Assembly (NCBI GenBank): GCA_963402885.1
Contig: OY727098.1
Location: forward strand, 14,370,717 to 14,434,716
DNA length: 64,000 nt
Direction of reading: 5' to 3'
Origin: Antedon bifida
Taxonomy: Eukaryota > Echinodermata > Crinoidea > Comatulida > Antedonidae
In this document: piece after piece, positions 45,538 to 57,000 of the stretch
How positions within the stretch are numbered: position 1 is the first letter of the stretch
Layout of the letters: each line of letters begins with the position of its first letter
The notes under the pieces: model-generated
Told to the model about the DNA's origin: nothing
Database searches by the model: none
Seen by the model: only the letters and a program-made list of their open reading frames with translations
Made by a program: the position numbers and the translations under genes

Positions 45538-48500
45538 GTTGAATAGTAGAATTAAAAAAATGCCAAGTTCACATATTGTGCTTTATTGCCAAGTAATAAA
45601 TATCGGGGGTTGTTAATGTTGAGTGCAGCAGGGGAAGTTTTATCAACTATTCACCATTTTAAAAGTGTATGCTCAAATTGCTTTTTTAAAGGCAATAAAA
45701 CGATAGTGTTGTGATCTGTTAAACTGTTTTTAAAGTTAAATGTTTAGATATCAAAACCCTCAATTGGGATATTATTTAGGTAACACACTGTAGTTGGTTT
45801 ATGTTCTAATGTATACACCGCCTATTGATAACAAATCGTTTTTAAATGATTGTATATTATGAATACTGTACTACTTTTAGGTTAAAAACCTAGTAATAAG
45901 TAGAACAAATTAATGTGGTGTCACTGAATGAAATTGGTTTAGTTACAGAGATTAAATTGTCAAATACACTTAAAAGTGCAGTTTTTAGTTAGGTAGAATA
46001 GTCTTTAAGATATGCTGTTTATTTATGTGTGTGTGAATTTGACGTTTGACTCTAGACATACAGTATAGTTAAATTTGGATTTTATGTTTCTGAAATATAT
46101 GAATATATTTATTTGTTCTTCATATGACTATTTGTACTTCATATTAGAACAAAAGTATGAATAGACAATGAGTTAACCTAACTCAACCTAAACAACATTT
46201 ATAAGATGTAGAAATAAACTAGTGTTTTTATTTAACAAGTCTTTCATTGACTATCGTTGAAGTTAGAGGTACATTTTTGTATTTATAAATTTGTATAGTA
46301 GTTATATTATTTGTATTATATTAGGGATTTTGTTGAATGGTGTGTAGATAGGTTTAAAATTTATCAATGTGTGCCGAAAAATAAATATTTTATTGTTGAA
46401 AGTTTAGGCATAAAAAAGATTGTTTTTCAAATATAGAAGCTAATATGGGGGAATTACTTGCAGTATACGGTGTATTAAATATAATCTACAATCTTACCCA
46501 TTTGTTATATTATTAAAAGCTTGCTTCATAAATGGGTGACAATCTTTTATAGGCCTTATTATTAATGTTTAGTATGTTAATTATGGTTCTGTTTTATCAA
46601 CTGCATGTGATAATTATAATAATTATTTTTAATGAGTTAATTATATGCATTGCACTTTAATTTTTGTAATAAATGCTGAATGTGATGTGGCGAAAAAATG
46701 TTATACGAAATCAATATTTAACTATGCATACATCAAATTTGAATATATTTCTTTTTTATCAAATAGAATTTTTTGTTATTTGGCCAAACAATAATAATTA
46801 CGCGAGGAAAATAAATATGCATAAATGACATAGTAACTATGTAATATTCAAAGTGGCTTATAAGGTATGTATATAATAAGAAATGTAAGAAAGAAATTTG
46901 CGTTTTGCTCAAAATTGGGTAAAAAACTTTGAATAGGTGAAATACATAGTGTTCTATGCATTGCAGATATAAAGTGATGAGTTGACGTTTATTTTTGGAT
47001 AACAGAAAAATACTTTGTACAGTATTTTTTTTTAATATTACCAAAGCTTTGCTATTTAAAACCTGTTCATGTGTATAGACTGTTGCCAAGCATCGCTTGA
47101 CGGCGCCTGATGTATAATTATCATCTAACACCAAAAAATGATATGAGAGTTAAAGAGAGCATAGAATTAGAGATTACACTACATTGTATATAGAGTACAG
47201 TAATATATTTCATTTTTACTTTATATAAGTGTTTTATATCTCCCCACATCTCTTTAGTATTTTCAATATCAGTACTAAGCACTTTGGATTCTTTCACCTC
47301 GTATATTACCACATAGCTGTGAAATATATAGGTGAAAAAAATATTTGTTAAAAGTAAACCCTTTCCTAAATTTTTTTATGTAAAAGGACAATGAGAAAAT
47401 TACTTTAAAATTGTAATTTTTAAATGTAATTTCTTAACTTGTTATGTATGTTACACTCATTATATTTAATAGTTGCTTTTTTTTTTAATGTAACACAAGA
47501 ATAAGACTTGACAGTAGTTTTATTCAACACCGATAACAAACTTTGCATCAAGATTTGTTAAAGGTATTATTTTATATTGTGGCAGTGTATGTGTAATATA
47601 AAATAATTTGCAATTTTGTTACATTTTAATGCTAGATTTGTATCAATGGTATGTATTGTATCTATGTCTGGTTGAAGTTTGTATAAATAGATAGGCTATG
47701 TTTTAAGCATTTTAGAATTTATCCCAGGATGTTGAAATTAGAAAGTCAAATATGTGAAGTAAAATCCTTAAATCACAATGAACTTTTTATTCCAATGTCT
47801 TATTACAACCGGTATAGCTAGTTTCAAGTTACATTTTTCTGTTTTGATGTCCAAAATGTCGAGATTATAACATTGTACCAGCGAGTAATCTATCATTAAA
47901 AGAGTTTTAAATTTGACCATCACACAATTACCTACGCTCCAATGTTCAGGGTGACCATCACACAATATCTACACTCCAATATTCAGGGATTGTAATTAAA
48001 ATTAGGTGTCGTCAACTTACCATTGTAATTTTATGGAAAGTTTATTCCGAGTACAGTCCCGACTCGCAAGTCATAGAATAGTAAAAATGAATACCACTTG
48101 AAAGAAAATACTTTGACTTAAGTAAATACTGAAGTGTGATTGGCAACATGTTGGACCAACACAAGGGTGTTTTGTTTGGTAGAGTTGACTCTAATTATAT
48201 AATTGTTTGCTTTGAAGTGAAATAAGGTATTTTTACTTGTCTCCTTGAAATGGCGTTTTAAATGCGTAATTTAGAAAATAAATGTGTTAGCTATGTACTC
48301 CATGGCTATGTAAAAAAAAATCAGAATTTGGAATTGTCACATTATTTTCTCACATGGTAATAAAATCAATTTTGCTTTCTAATGGGTGATTTATTAAAGT
48401 GTAACGTCAATATTGATGAAAATAATAAAATAAATAGAAATAACAGTGGTTGGTTTTATTTATTCATATTAAATATTTTCGATTTCATTATACATCATTT

Positions 48501-48642
48501 ATAACTATGGTTATGAGATAATATATATAACAAATATAATAACAAAATAAAAGATAATTAGTTTTTGTTTTTAAATTATAACTCTGGTGGAGTTCCTTGT
48601 TGTTGAGCGGTTTTACACTTGGATTGAAATATTTTAGCACCT
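45538..48642. other. Tail-to-tail interval: RFX 3' UTR and HYI 3' flank
   Basis: AATAAA signals follow the RFX stop at 45595 and 45694, with further ones to about 48350, so the 3' UTR may be long. HYI signals on the other strand include reversed AATAAA near 48455-48463. A 38-bp imperfect duplication (TGACCATCACACAAT) lies at 47916-47990. No further gene is seen in these 3.1 kb. Confidence 0.5.
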
Positions 48643-51600
48643 TTAGATATTTGCCCATGGTTTCAACCAGGTAAAGCTGTTTTCAGTTTTTCCTGTGATG
48701 AAAATAGAAAATACAAGTGATAACTTTAAAGCATTATGTTTGTTGAAATTTGGTCAATTTCAAGGCCATAGCGAGATGTTAAAAACAGACAAGGCTTTAA
48801 TAAGAATTATTAATATAAAATACGACAATCTGTGGTGGGGAATTGGGGTGGTGGGGAATTGGGGTGGTGGGGAATTGGGGTGGGCGAGCACCTCGTCTGC
48901 CTCATGGCCCTGAATTTAGTAACAGGACCTCACTGGAAACTATTATTTTCCATGAACAGTTCCTGCAGGATACCATGTATTTTTACTTACTATGGCTCGC
49001 ATCGTACATGTACTGTATACCCACCTTCCGCCTTAATAAATCATTACCCTTCTTATTACCTTTGTGTATTGTAATAGAATGTAATTGCTTCCAGTGTTAT
49101 TTCATTCGCTTACCTGTTGGTTTATATTCACAACCTATCCAGTTATCATAGCCTAGCTCTTGGAGTATTTCATTCGCTTACCTGTTGGTTTATATTCACA
49201 ACCTATCCAGTTATCATAGCCTAGCTCTTGGAGTATTTCATTTGCTTACCTGTTGGTTTATATTCACAACCTATCCAGTTATCATAGCCTAGCTCTTGGA
49301 GTATTTCATTCGCTTACCTGTTGGTTTATATTCACAACCTATCCAGTTATCATAGCCTAGCTCTTGGAGTATTTCATTCGCTTACCTGTTGGTTTATATT
49401 CACAACCTATCCAGTTATCATAGCCTAGCTCTTGGAGTATTTCATTCGCTTACCTGTTGGTTTATATTCACAACCTATCCAGTTATCATAGCCTAGCTCT
49501 TGGAGTAGTTGCAATATGTAGGTATAATTGAGCTCCCCAGGACTGTCTGGCTCACCTCTACCAGGCACCTGCGCTATTTGTACATGACCTGAGGGAATTA
49601 GAAAATTTGATCAATGTTAGAGACAGAAATGTAATAGTACAAACGACTTACAGTGACAGGAGAGTTAATGTTCTGATATAGATATTCAGAATATTGTAGT
49701 ACCAGGGGCCTGGGCAACAATCTTAATTTCATACTAAATGTTTTTTCTGCCATTTCATCGTATTCAATATCCATATAACGTTATAGAAGTCCAGGACTGA
49801 AAGAGAATATATGTAAATTGACAGACTGCACTGCAACATTTAACCACCAGAGTAACCAATACCACGGACAATGTATTGATTTTCAGCACATATTTTTTTG
49901 TAGATATGTTTCTGACCATGCGCAGAATGAATTTCTGACTGACTAGTTGCTTGCATCCCATCATATTTGTCCATAATGAATGCGTTTTGTTGCCAGCCGG
50001 AGGTTTTCTATAATTTAAGGCCAAAAAATCATAATTTAGTATTTCCGTGTAGTACCCTGTTTATCGTCCGAAATATTAGGCTGAATTTCCGTAGTAATTA
50101 TGGACGTTCCGAACTTTGAAATAACAGTGTTATACTGGTAGCAGAGCAAAGTTTGGTGCTTTCTGAAAATTTCCTATATAATAGTAAATTTGCATCAATT
50201 GACTACAGTTATTAAATTTTATTACTGTACCGGAAGTTTCATCGGGGACTTCCCCTGATTTCTCATACGCAAAAAATGTTATCAATGTTAGTCACATGTG
50301 TTTTATTAGAATACGATCGTATTGAAAAATAGGCTACGATCGTATCGGATAGCTCACTATGGAGTGACATTTTCGGCAAACAAGAGGTACCATTTATCAT
50401 GAATTTTACGTGCAAGAGTACCATTTCCTGCAATCTAGTGGTGTTATCTAACAAAATTCGCTTCGCCACAGGCCCCATGGTGTCCACAGCCCTGGACTAA
50501 TTGGGCAACCCCTTGAAATAGTCCTAACACCGCCCCATTTTTAACTCACTGTTGAATACCAGTGGGAATCAGGCATGTCTATAATTATTACTCTCTTTTA
50601 TATGAATGCATCTTATATTGTACTGACCTATGTAGGGATACAATTCCTTAATGATATTTGTAATATTGCCATGTTGTTGTTGGACATGAAATAAATCCTG
50701 TAGGGAAAAAATAATTACAAATAAGGTAAACAAACATCTGTTGTAATTATTTTGTATAATACAGTATAATTGTAATATTATTTTCACACCTACCATCTGT
50801 AATTTTAGGTTTGGATTTTCTACTTTCTTGATAATATCAACAGCTTAAAAAAAACCAGTATATTAAGTATTATACTACATATTGAACAAAATAGAGAGTT
50901 TATTTCTTATAAATAGTAGTAGTAGTATAAACAATACAGTTTTGATACCTTGATATTGACTGTTCAAGAAATAATTTGGTACTGTTATCTTATTCAAAGG
51001 CTCTATTAATGCTAAAATACCTTCCTGAAAAAAAACCAACATATTTTGTACTTTTGAGATTTCAGCTTTATTTATTTTTTAATCCAGATTTTATAAGTAT
51101 TGGGTACAATAGAAAAAACATATTTTTTAACTTACTTACAAACAAAAGTTTTTTTAGATAATTAAAAAACATTTTTTTTAAATGGGTAGATTTAATTGGG
51201 GAGCACATGTATTATTGTCCAAGTCATGGCGAATATAATTTTGAATTAACTAATGACAATAATGGGATAATAAGATTATTTCATGCGAACCTTACTTAAG
51301 ACATCTGCAGCATACTTCAGATTCGTAACAAACTTATCTTCCATTTTTTTTAATAGATTCTCAGTCTCCTCTTCTGTATGTTCTGGTATTTTACCCGACA
51401 TGATATGCAATCTAAAAAATGATGTAAATGTACGTGTAAAAACAACATTTTTTGCAGAGCTGGCCTGGCATTTACCAATTGCTTAAGATAGCTCAGTGCT
51501 TAAAGCTCTGTCTACACTATCAAACTAGTTTGACAAAAAAGTGTGATGTGCCCAAATATGGTAGTCATATGCCATCATCATGTCCATATATGGGCACATC

Positions 51601-53567
51601 ACATTTTTTAATCACATTAAGTTTGATAGTGTAGACAGAGCTTTAAAGTGAAAAATTAAGTTTTATTTATCAAACCCATTCTTTTTATGGAATTTGTCAA
51701 ACAATGACAAATATACTGTATATATATTATTTTCGCCCCGCGGCTTTAGCCAGCTAAATCCCCAGAGGACGTAATCAATAAGAAGCTTTATTAACGCGAA
51801 AGCTATATATCTACAGCTGACAGTTTCGGAATGTTATAAACTCGACTAATTTATAGGTGCAAGCTGCTGGACCCAAAAAACGTCTAGGAAAAGAGAGTCT
51901 ATGAGGGCTCACGGTTGAACGTATTTGGGTTATCCCCCTTTGATTGGTTGACTTGACACGAATCAACACACTGCGAAAGTGAAGTCATGTTGTCCAACAC
52001 ACGTCAGGAAAATAAGGTATTGAAATTCTTTGAATTAGGTTAAATAAACACTCTTTAATATCATATTTGATTGAATTTTACAATGTTGATATACAAAATA
52101 TATTACTAAAAACTGTAATTCATACAATTGCCTACTGAGGATGCAATTTATGTACTTCGTTCGTGGCAAAAAACGATTATTTTCGGCAATGTTTTGGACC
52201 CTATATTTCGAAAACTACAAGTCAGATTTTCATAATTTTTCTTTATTTAAATATTGATACAAAATATTATAATATATAACAGGCAATGTATGCTATTAAC
52301 TTTTAATGTTGGCCAGGTCATTAGGGAGTAATTAATGCTCCTACCCTGGAATATGTACATATACTGTAGTTTAGTTTATGATTATATTTTTGTTCTGTAC
52401 AGTAGGCCAGACTATATTTACACAAAATGTTTACTACTGATTGTTAAACAAAAATAATTGTATAATAAAATAATAAATCATTATATCTCAAGAAAGAACA
52501 ATGTTAAAAAAAGTCGAGCAGCGTTTTTTGTAAGAAATAATTCTTGTTTTAACTAAAGATCATGGTACTATAAGTTAAGTCCACCATTAAAGCTAAAAAA
52601 TCATTTAATTCAAAACAGTTTTAGTACACTATTTTTTCTCACCTGGTACAATTGAGGGCCTTACAATACTTGATGGATAATGTAAGGGCATCTTGGAATT
52701 CCTTTTCTTTACCTGGAATCGCACCATGTCCCAATTCACCAGCAGACAAGTCACCTAAGGAAAGACAATAAAAGGCAAAACTAAGGCCATGTTTCCACAG
52801 CCAAAAAGTAACCGATAAAAATTAACCGATAAAGTTCCTGTGGAAATTTAGTTGAACCAATTTCACTTGAGAAAAATTAACCAAAAATTATCTCATTCAA
52901 ATCAGTTAATTATCGGATCAATGCGATAATTTTTAACCTTTAATCTGAAGGACAAATCATTGCGTTGTGATTGGGCACTTGGTTGTTCGGTAATGACTGA
53001 TCATGCGCACTTTATTTTAATTAATTCTGCTAATTTTGCTATGGCTGCGGAAATACGGCTGGTAAACGCAGCATAAGCTTTGTACAACAATTGTGTCACT
53101 GTCATATGACATTGGCAACTTCATTCTGCACAAGTTTCAAATTCCCGATAATTGCAGAGTTTTCCGATATTCTCCCGATCGCCAGCTAAAAAATGCATTG
53201 TTAGGATAATCAAAAATCATCCCGATATGTATTACTTAGGTTTTATTTATTTTTACATGTCGGAGCCTTTGCAATAGTAATTAATTTAATTAGAGTAAAA
53301 ACTGAGTTTTAGAGCACTAAACTATCTCCCTGAAAACAAACCAATTATAAGGCTCAAACGGCGCTTCATACCTGGGAAAATATTGAGGAGAACTTGTTTT
53401 TGGTTGTTTGATTCGAGGGCTTCTTTGATATCTTTCGCGGGGTATGTGTATGGAAAAGCTACTTCTACTGCTTGAAATCCGGATTCTTTTGCTGCATAAT
53501 ACCTTTGTCTTAAATCTGGCAAATCTGTGAACAGAAAGGACAAATTTGCAGCAAACTTCAAGCTCAT
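48643..53567 (-). CDS. HYI: Hydroxypyruvate isomerase
   Basis: Eight exons, in coding order 53372-53567, 52643-52754, 51291-51411, 50949-51024, 50794-50843, 50628-50697, 49454-49588, 48643-48692, give 269 aa, the usual size. The enzyme interconverts hydroxypyruvate and tartronate semialdehyde and has an AP-endonuclease-2-type TIM barrel. Recognisable strands: [67 protein letters not shown] and [12 protein letters not shown]. By analogy with bacterial Hyi the metal/catalytic residues are E151, D186, Q212 and E249; all are present. Start chosen at [10 protein letters not shown], where family similarity begins. The exon 3 donor is the less usual AAG|GTTCGC, because the stronger GTAAGG 5 bp upstream shifts the frame. 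The intron after exon 7 carries a minisatellite made from exon 7 and its donor. Confidence 0.92.
48832..48886 (+). repeat. G-rich minisatellite, quadruplex-capable, in last HYI intron
   Basis: GTGGTGGGGAATTGGGG is repeated three times, giving at least six GGGG runs spaced by four bases. This could form a G-quadruplex on the + strand, which is the template strand for HYI. It sits about 140 bp from exon 8. Confidence 0.85.
49104..49505 (-). repeat. 68-bp minisatellite containing the HYI exon 7 end and splice donor
   Basis: Six units begin at 49104, 49172, 49240, 49308, 49376 and 49444. In HYI sense each unit is 50 nt of exon 7 (CCAAGAGCTAGGCTATGATA ... AAACCAACAG, encoding [16 protein letters not shown]) plus 18 nt of intron starting GTAAGC. 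The unit at 49444 is the one joined to the rest of exon 7. Units are identical except one base in the third (CATTTGC for CATTCGC). All six keep the donor. Confidence 0.95.
51504..51642. mobile_element. AGCTCTGTCTACAC MITE, copy 3 (in HYI intron 2)
   Basis: This is the best-preserved copy. AGCTCTGTCTACACTATCAA and TTGATAGTGTAGACAGAGCT form perfect ends, with TTAA at 51500-51503 and 51643-51646. The 139-bp body is almost one hairpin (GTGTGATGTGCCCAAATATG pairs with CATATATGGGCACATCACA). Confidence 0.9.
51905..52300. repeat. Dispersed repeat shared with 32455-32950 (in HYI intron 2)
   Basis: Same orientation as the copy at 32455 and with several internal deletions. It extends from CTCACGGTTGAACG to AACAGGCAATGTA. 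Confidence 0.65.
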
Positions 53568-54033
53568 TTTGATACGGATTAGGGTGTCATCAAAGAACAA
53601 ATACAGGTCAGAACTAACTCCAGATCCACCAATCAACGTCACCCATATATTAATAATTGAAAGTTTACACAGCGACGTTGTAAAATGTACGTATATGGTT
53701 TTTTTTAACGGTTTTTTATTAATAGAAATATAATTGAATAAGATTCTTAAAATATTTTGCCTCTAGGGTGGTGGTGTTTAATTCCTTTGAAATTAATTTA
53801 TTCGAAGTACTGTACTGACTTACACAATTTGGACCAATGGTAGAGTGTCTAAGAGAAGCTAATTAGTACAATTCTGTCCAATCACAGTTCGTTGTCATTC
53901 AGGGTGGCGCTTTTGAAAACATGGAGACCACCACTTACTTAAAATAAATGTTTATTTCGCGAATGAAAAAGTGTTAACTTTGAATATGTTTACATATTAA
54001 TATTTATTCTTATTGTCTACATATTATTCTAGT
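53568..54033. promoter_or_regulatory. Bidirectional promoter region of HYI and DEPDC1
   Basis: The two start codons face away from each other, 466 bp apart. CCAAT boxes lie at 53834-53838 (in the palindrome CCAATGG) and 53878-53882. GGCGCTTTTGAA at 53907-53917 has a CHR-like TTTGAA next to a GGCGC core, as in promoters of G2/M genes; a second TTTGAA lies near 53975. No TATA box is seen. A 9-codon frame starts at ATG 53921 and could be an upstream ORF of DEPDC1. Function is inferred from position and motifs. Confidence 0.5.
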
Positions 54034-57000
54034 ATGGAACCTTTCAGAGCAACAAGATTGGTAAGCCTGACTGCTCATATTCTATAGACTAGGCTAGCCT
54101 AGCTAGGCTAGGCCTAGGCTAGAGGGCCTACTCTACACAGTCTTACTCAGTCTTAGTTAGGCCAGGCCTAGCCTAGCTAGTAGGCCTAGCTAGCTAGGCT
54201 AGGCCTACTACACTACTATCTAGCCTAGCCTGAGCGGGATTCCGCCTGCCGAGCTAGCCTACAAAAACACACACACAGCACTCTATAGTCTAGGGCCTAC
54301 TATGCCTACACTACTAGACTAGAGAGCTAGATAGGCAGATATGTGACGCAAGCAAGCCATACTGCAGTACTAGCCTACCTAGTAGGGTAGTAGATGTACC
54401 ATACATAGTAGTTACATACCTCGGCAGGTTACAGGGGAATTCGTTATTTACGTGTATTTTTTAAAAGCATCACAAAATATTTTTTGGTAGAGTTTTTAGT
54501 ATTTATATAAGTAGTAAATACAGCAGTGTGAATTATCATTGCATCAAATAAATATAATTAATTAATAATTAACAAACAATAATAAAAAATGTGTTTTTTA
54601 TTTATATGTACCAACTCGGCATGTGTGTGCCAATCCTCGGCATACGCTGCTCAAGCAAGCCTGAAATTACGCGCGAGCGATTGCGCAATCGATCGTCGAT
54701 GAAATAGCAGGCCTAGCTAGGCCAGATGTGAAATAAATGAGTCAAAAAACAGCAATATTAACTTTATTTTACCAACAATTATATTTTGAATAAAATTTAA
54801 TAAACAACATCGCAAACAATTTCATTTAATTAGTTATTTCCGTTAGGTGCCGAAGTCTGGCACATATCATTAATTATCAACCAAACATCTTAACACCCCT
54901 CATAAACCCTATATTTTTTCATTGGTATGTTGGTACAATACAGTAGAAGCCTATTTCAATCCCAGACGTGTCCCTCGTGTGTAATTTTTCATACCCAGGA
55001 ATTTTAAATGGAACAGTCACATGTTAGCTGATTGGTCTATTTTGCTGAAATTTCACTTCCGGGTTTCAGTTTTTATGGCTACTGGCAGACATGTTTCGCT
55101 GTTGTCTAGTAAACGATCGGTGGTTTATATTTACCACCTATAAATAAAGTATACCTTAAGATATACAACAAATATCAATTATTTAATTAATTATAACTAA
55201 TATAAATACAACCTGCCGAGTTTGGCACATTGCCGAGGTCTGGTACATCTACCCTAGGTCCTAGCCTAGTAGACCTAGCTAGTCAATGGCTGAGGCCTGG
55301 GCTAGACTAGGCCTACTGTCTGTGTAGGCAGCTCAACATTAAGAGCCAACAAAAAATATGCATAGGCCTAGGCTAGGCCTATATGAATAGTAAGGATCAG
55401 GTGCCCTTTTTTCGGCCACCTCAACTTATATTAGATGGACTATACAATTATTATGATCGCCATGGCTAAAGATACGGTACCGTATCCATACTAAATCCAA
55501 AACTAAAGGTACAGTAATTATAGAGGACGCTTCCGTTTGCTAAAGGTACGGTAAAATTGCATTCCTAAAACTCATACCTAAATATAAAACTCGTTCCTAA
55601 ATATTAAAAACCTAATCCTCTAAATAATCCGTGGCTAAAGATATGGTACTATATCCTAACTTCCGTTTGCTAAAGGTACGGTAAAATTGCATTATGTCAT
55701 AATCAGCCAATGGGGTGCTGGTACGTGTGTGTCGTCATCGTATAAGGACTTTGGATTTTTTTGTCGCGAAAACAGTGATTAACTGCTTAATATTTTCTTT
55801 TTTGCTAGGTCTTGCTTGCTAGGTCTAGCCCCGGGGCTCTGAGTCACAGAATCAGCGCACACATACATGCAGCCTGGTGCCACCGATAGGCATTCTCTAC
55901 AACGTGATATGAAAAAAAATCCAAAGTCCTTATACGATGACGTCACACACGTACTCAGCACCCCATTGGCTGATTATGACGTACTGAATGCAATTTTACC
56001 GTACCTTTAGCAAACGGAAGTTAGGATACGGTATCTTTAGCCACGGCGCTAAATAATCTCTCTTAAATTAAGAGCTAAAAAAAAAAACGTCAAGTAGAGA
56101 ATCGAACCTCCGCCCCGCAAGCCATAGCCTCATCACAAGCCCACCAAGCCACAGCTTGCTTGCTGAAAACCATTGCCATAACCTTTAGTTTTTATCTTTA
56201 GCCATAACATTAATGGCTAAATTTTACTAATACTAGCTAGCTTCTTCTAGCTACAGGAGGTTAGACTAGGCATACAAATTATTGTACTATACTGCCGGCC
56301 ATTATTAGACCTAGATAGTTATTGAAATGTGTACAGTAGATAGGTTTAAAATTTATCAATGTGTGCCAAAACAAATATTGTATTGTTTTCTTAGTGGAAT
56401 GGTCTAATTAAAGAATTCCGTAATGGTATTTACCCAAAGAGACATCGATGGCGGATGAGATATTATGACAATTGCTTTACATCCTCCGAGGCTATTGAAT
56501 TCCTGCTGATTCATCTGCACAATGATCCAAGCTTTGGACCCTGGGTGACACGTGATCAGGCCTTAAGACTTCTCACAAAGTTTATTGAGAATCACGTAAT
56601 TGTAGAAGTTAAAAGCTCATCCAGTAAAGGACCATTTGAAGATGATGGCAGATTATATAGGTTTGTTAATGAAACCGAATGTATAGATATAATCCATGGC
56701 ATTAGTGTATACAGTATTTGTGATACAATTATATTGATAATTATACACCTAATTATAATTGATCTAAAACCAATATTACTGTACACTTACTGTCAACCCA
56801 TTATTAGATAAAGATGCAGCAGAACATGTATTACTTTGCGACTTAACATAAATACAATACTTAGTTTTATTTTCAATTTTAATATAAACTAGTACTTGCC
56901 ATAGTGTATTAGTCAGTTTAATTGGTTTACCTGGTAATTTATTATGTATTTTTGTATTAGGATGTGTCCATTTTCACCCATTAAAAAGCTCCGATCAGCT

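Noticed and set aside
49104-49505. Extra HYI exons encoded by each minisatellite unit
   Set aside because: The unit has no acceptor site, its length (68) is not a multiple of three, and reading past the first donor soon meets TAG.
56092-56160. A functional tRNA gene on the minus strand
   Set aside because: A and B boxes are present, but acceptor and anticodon stems do not form; it is a relic or SINE head.
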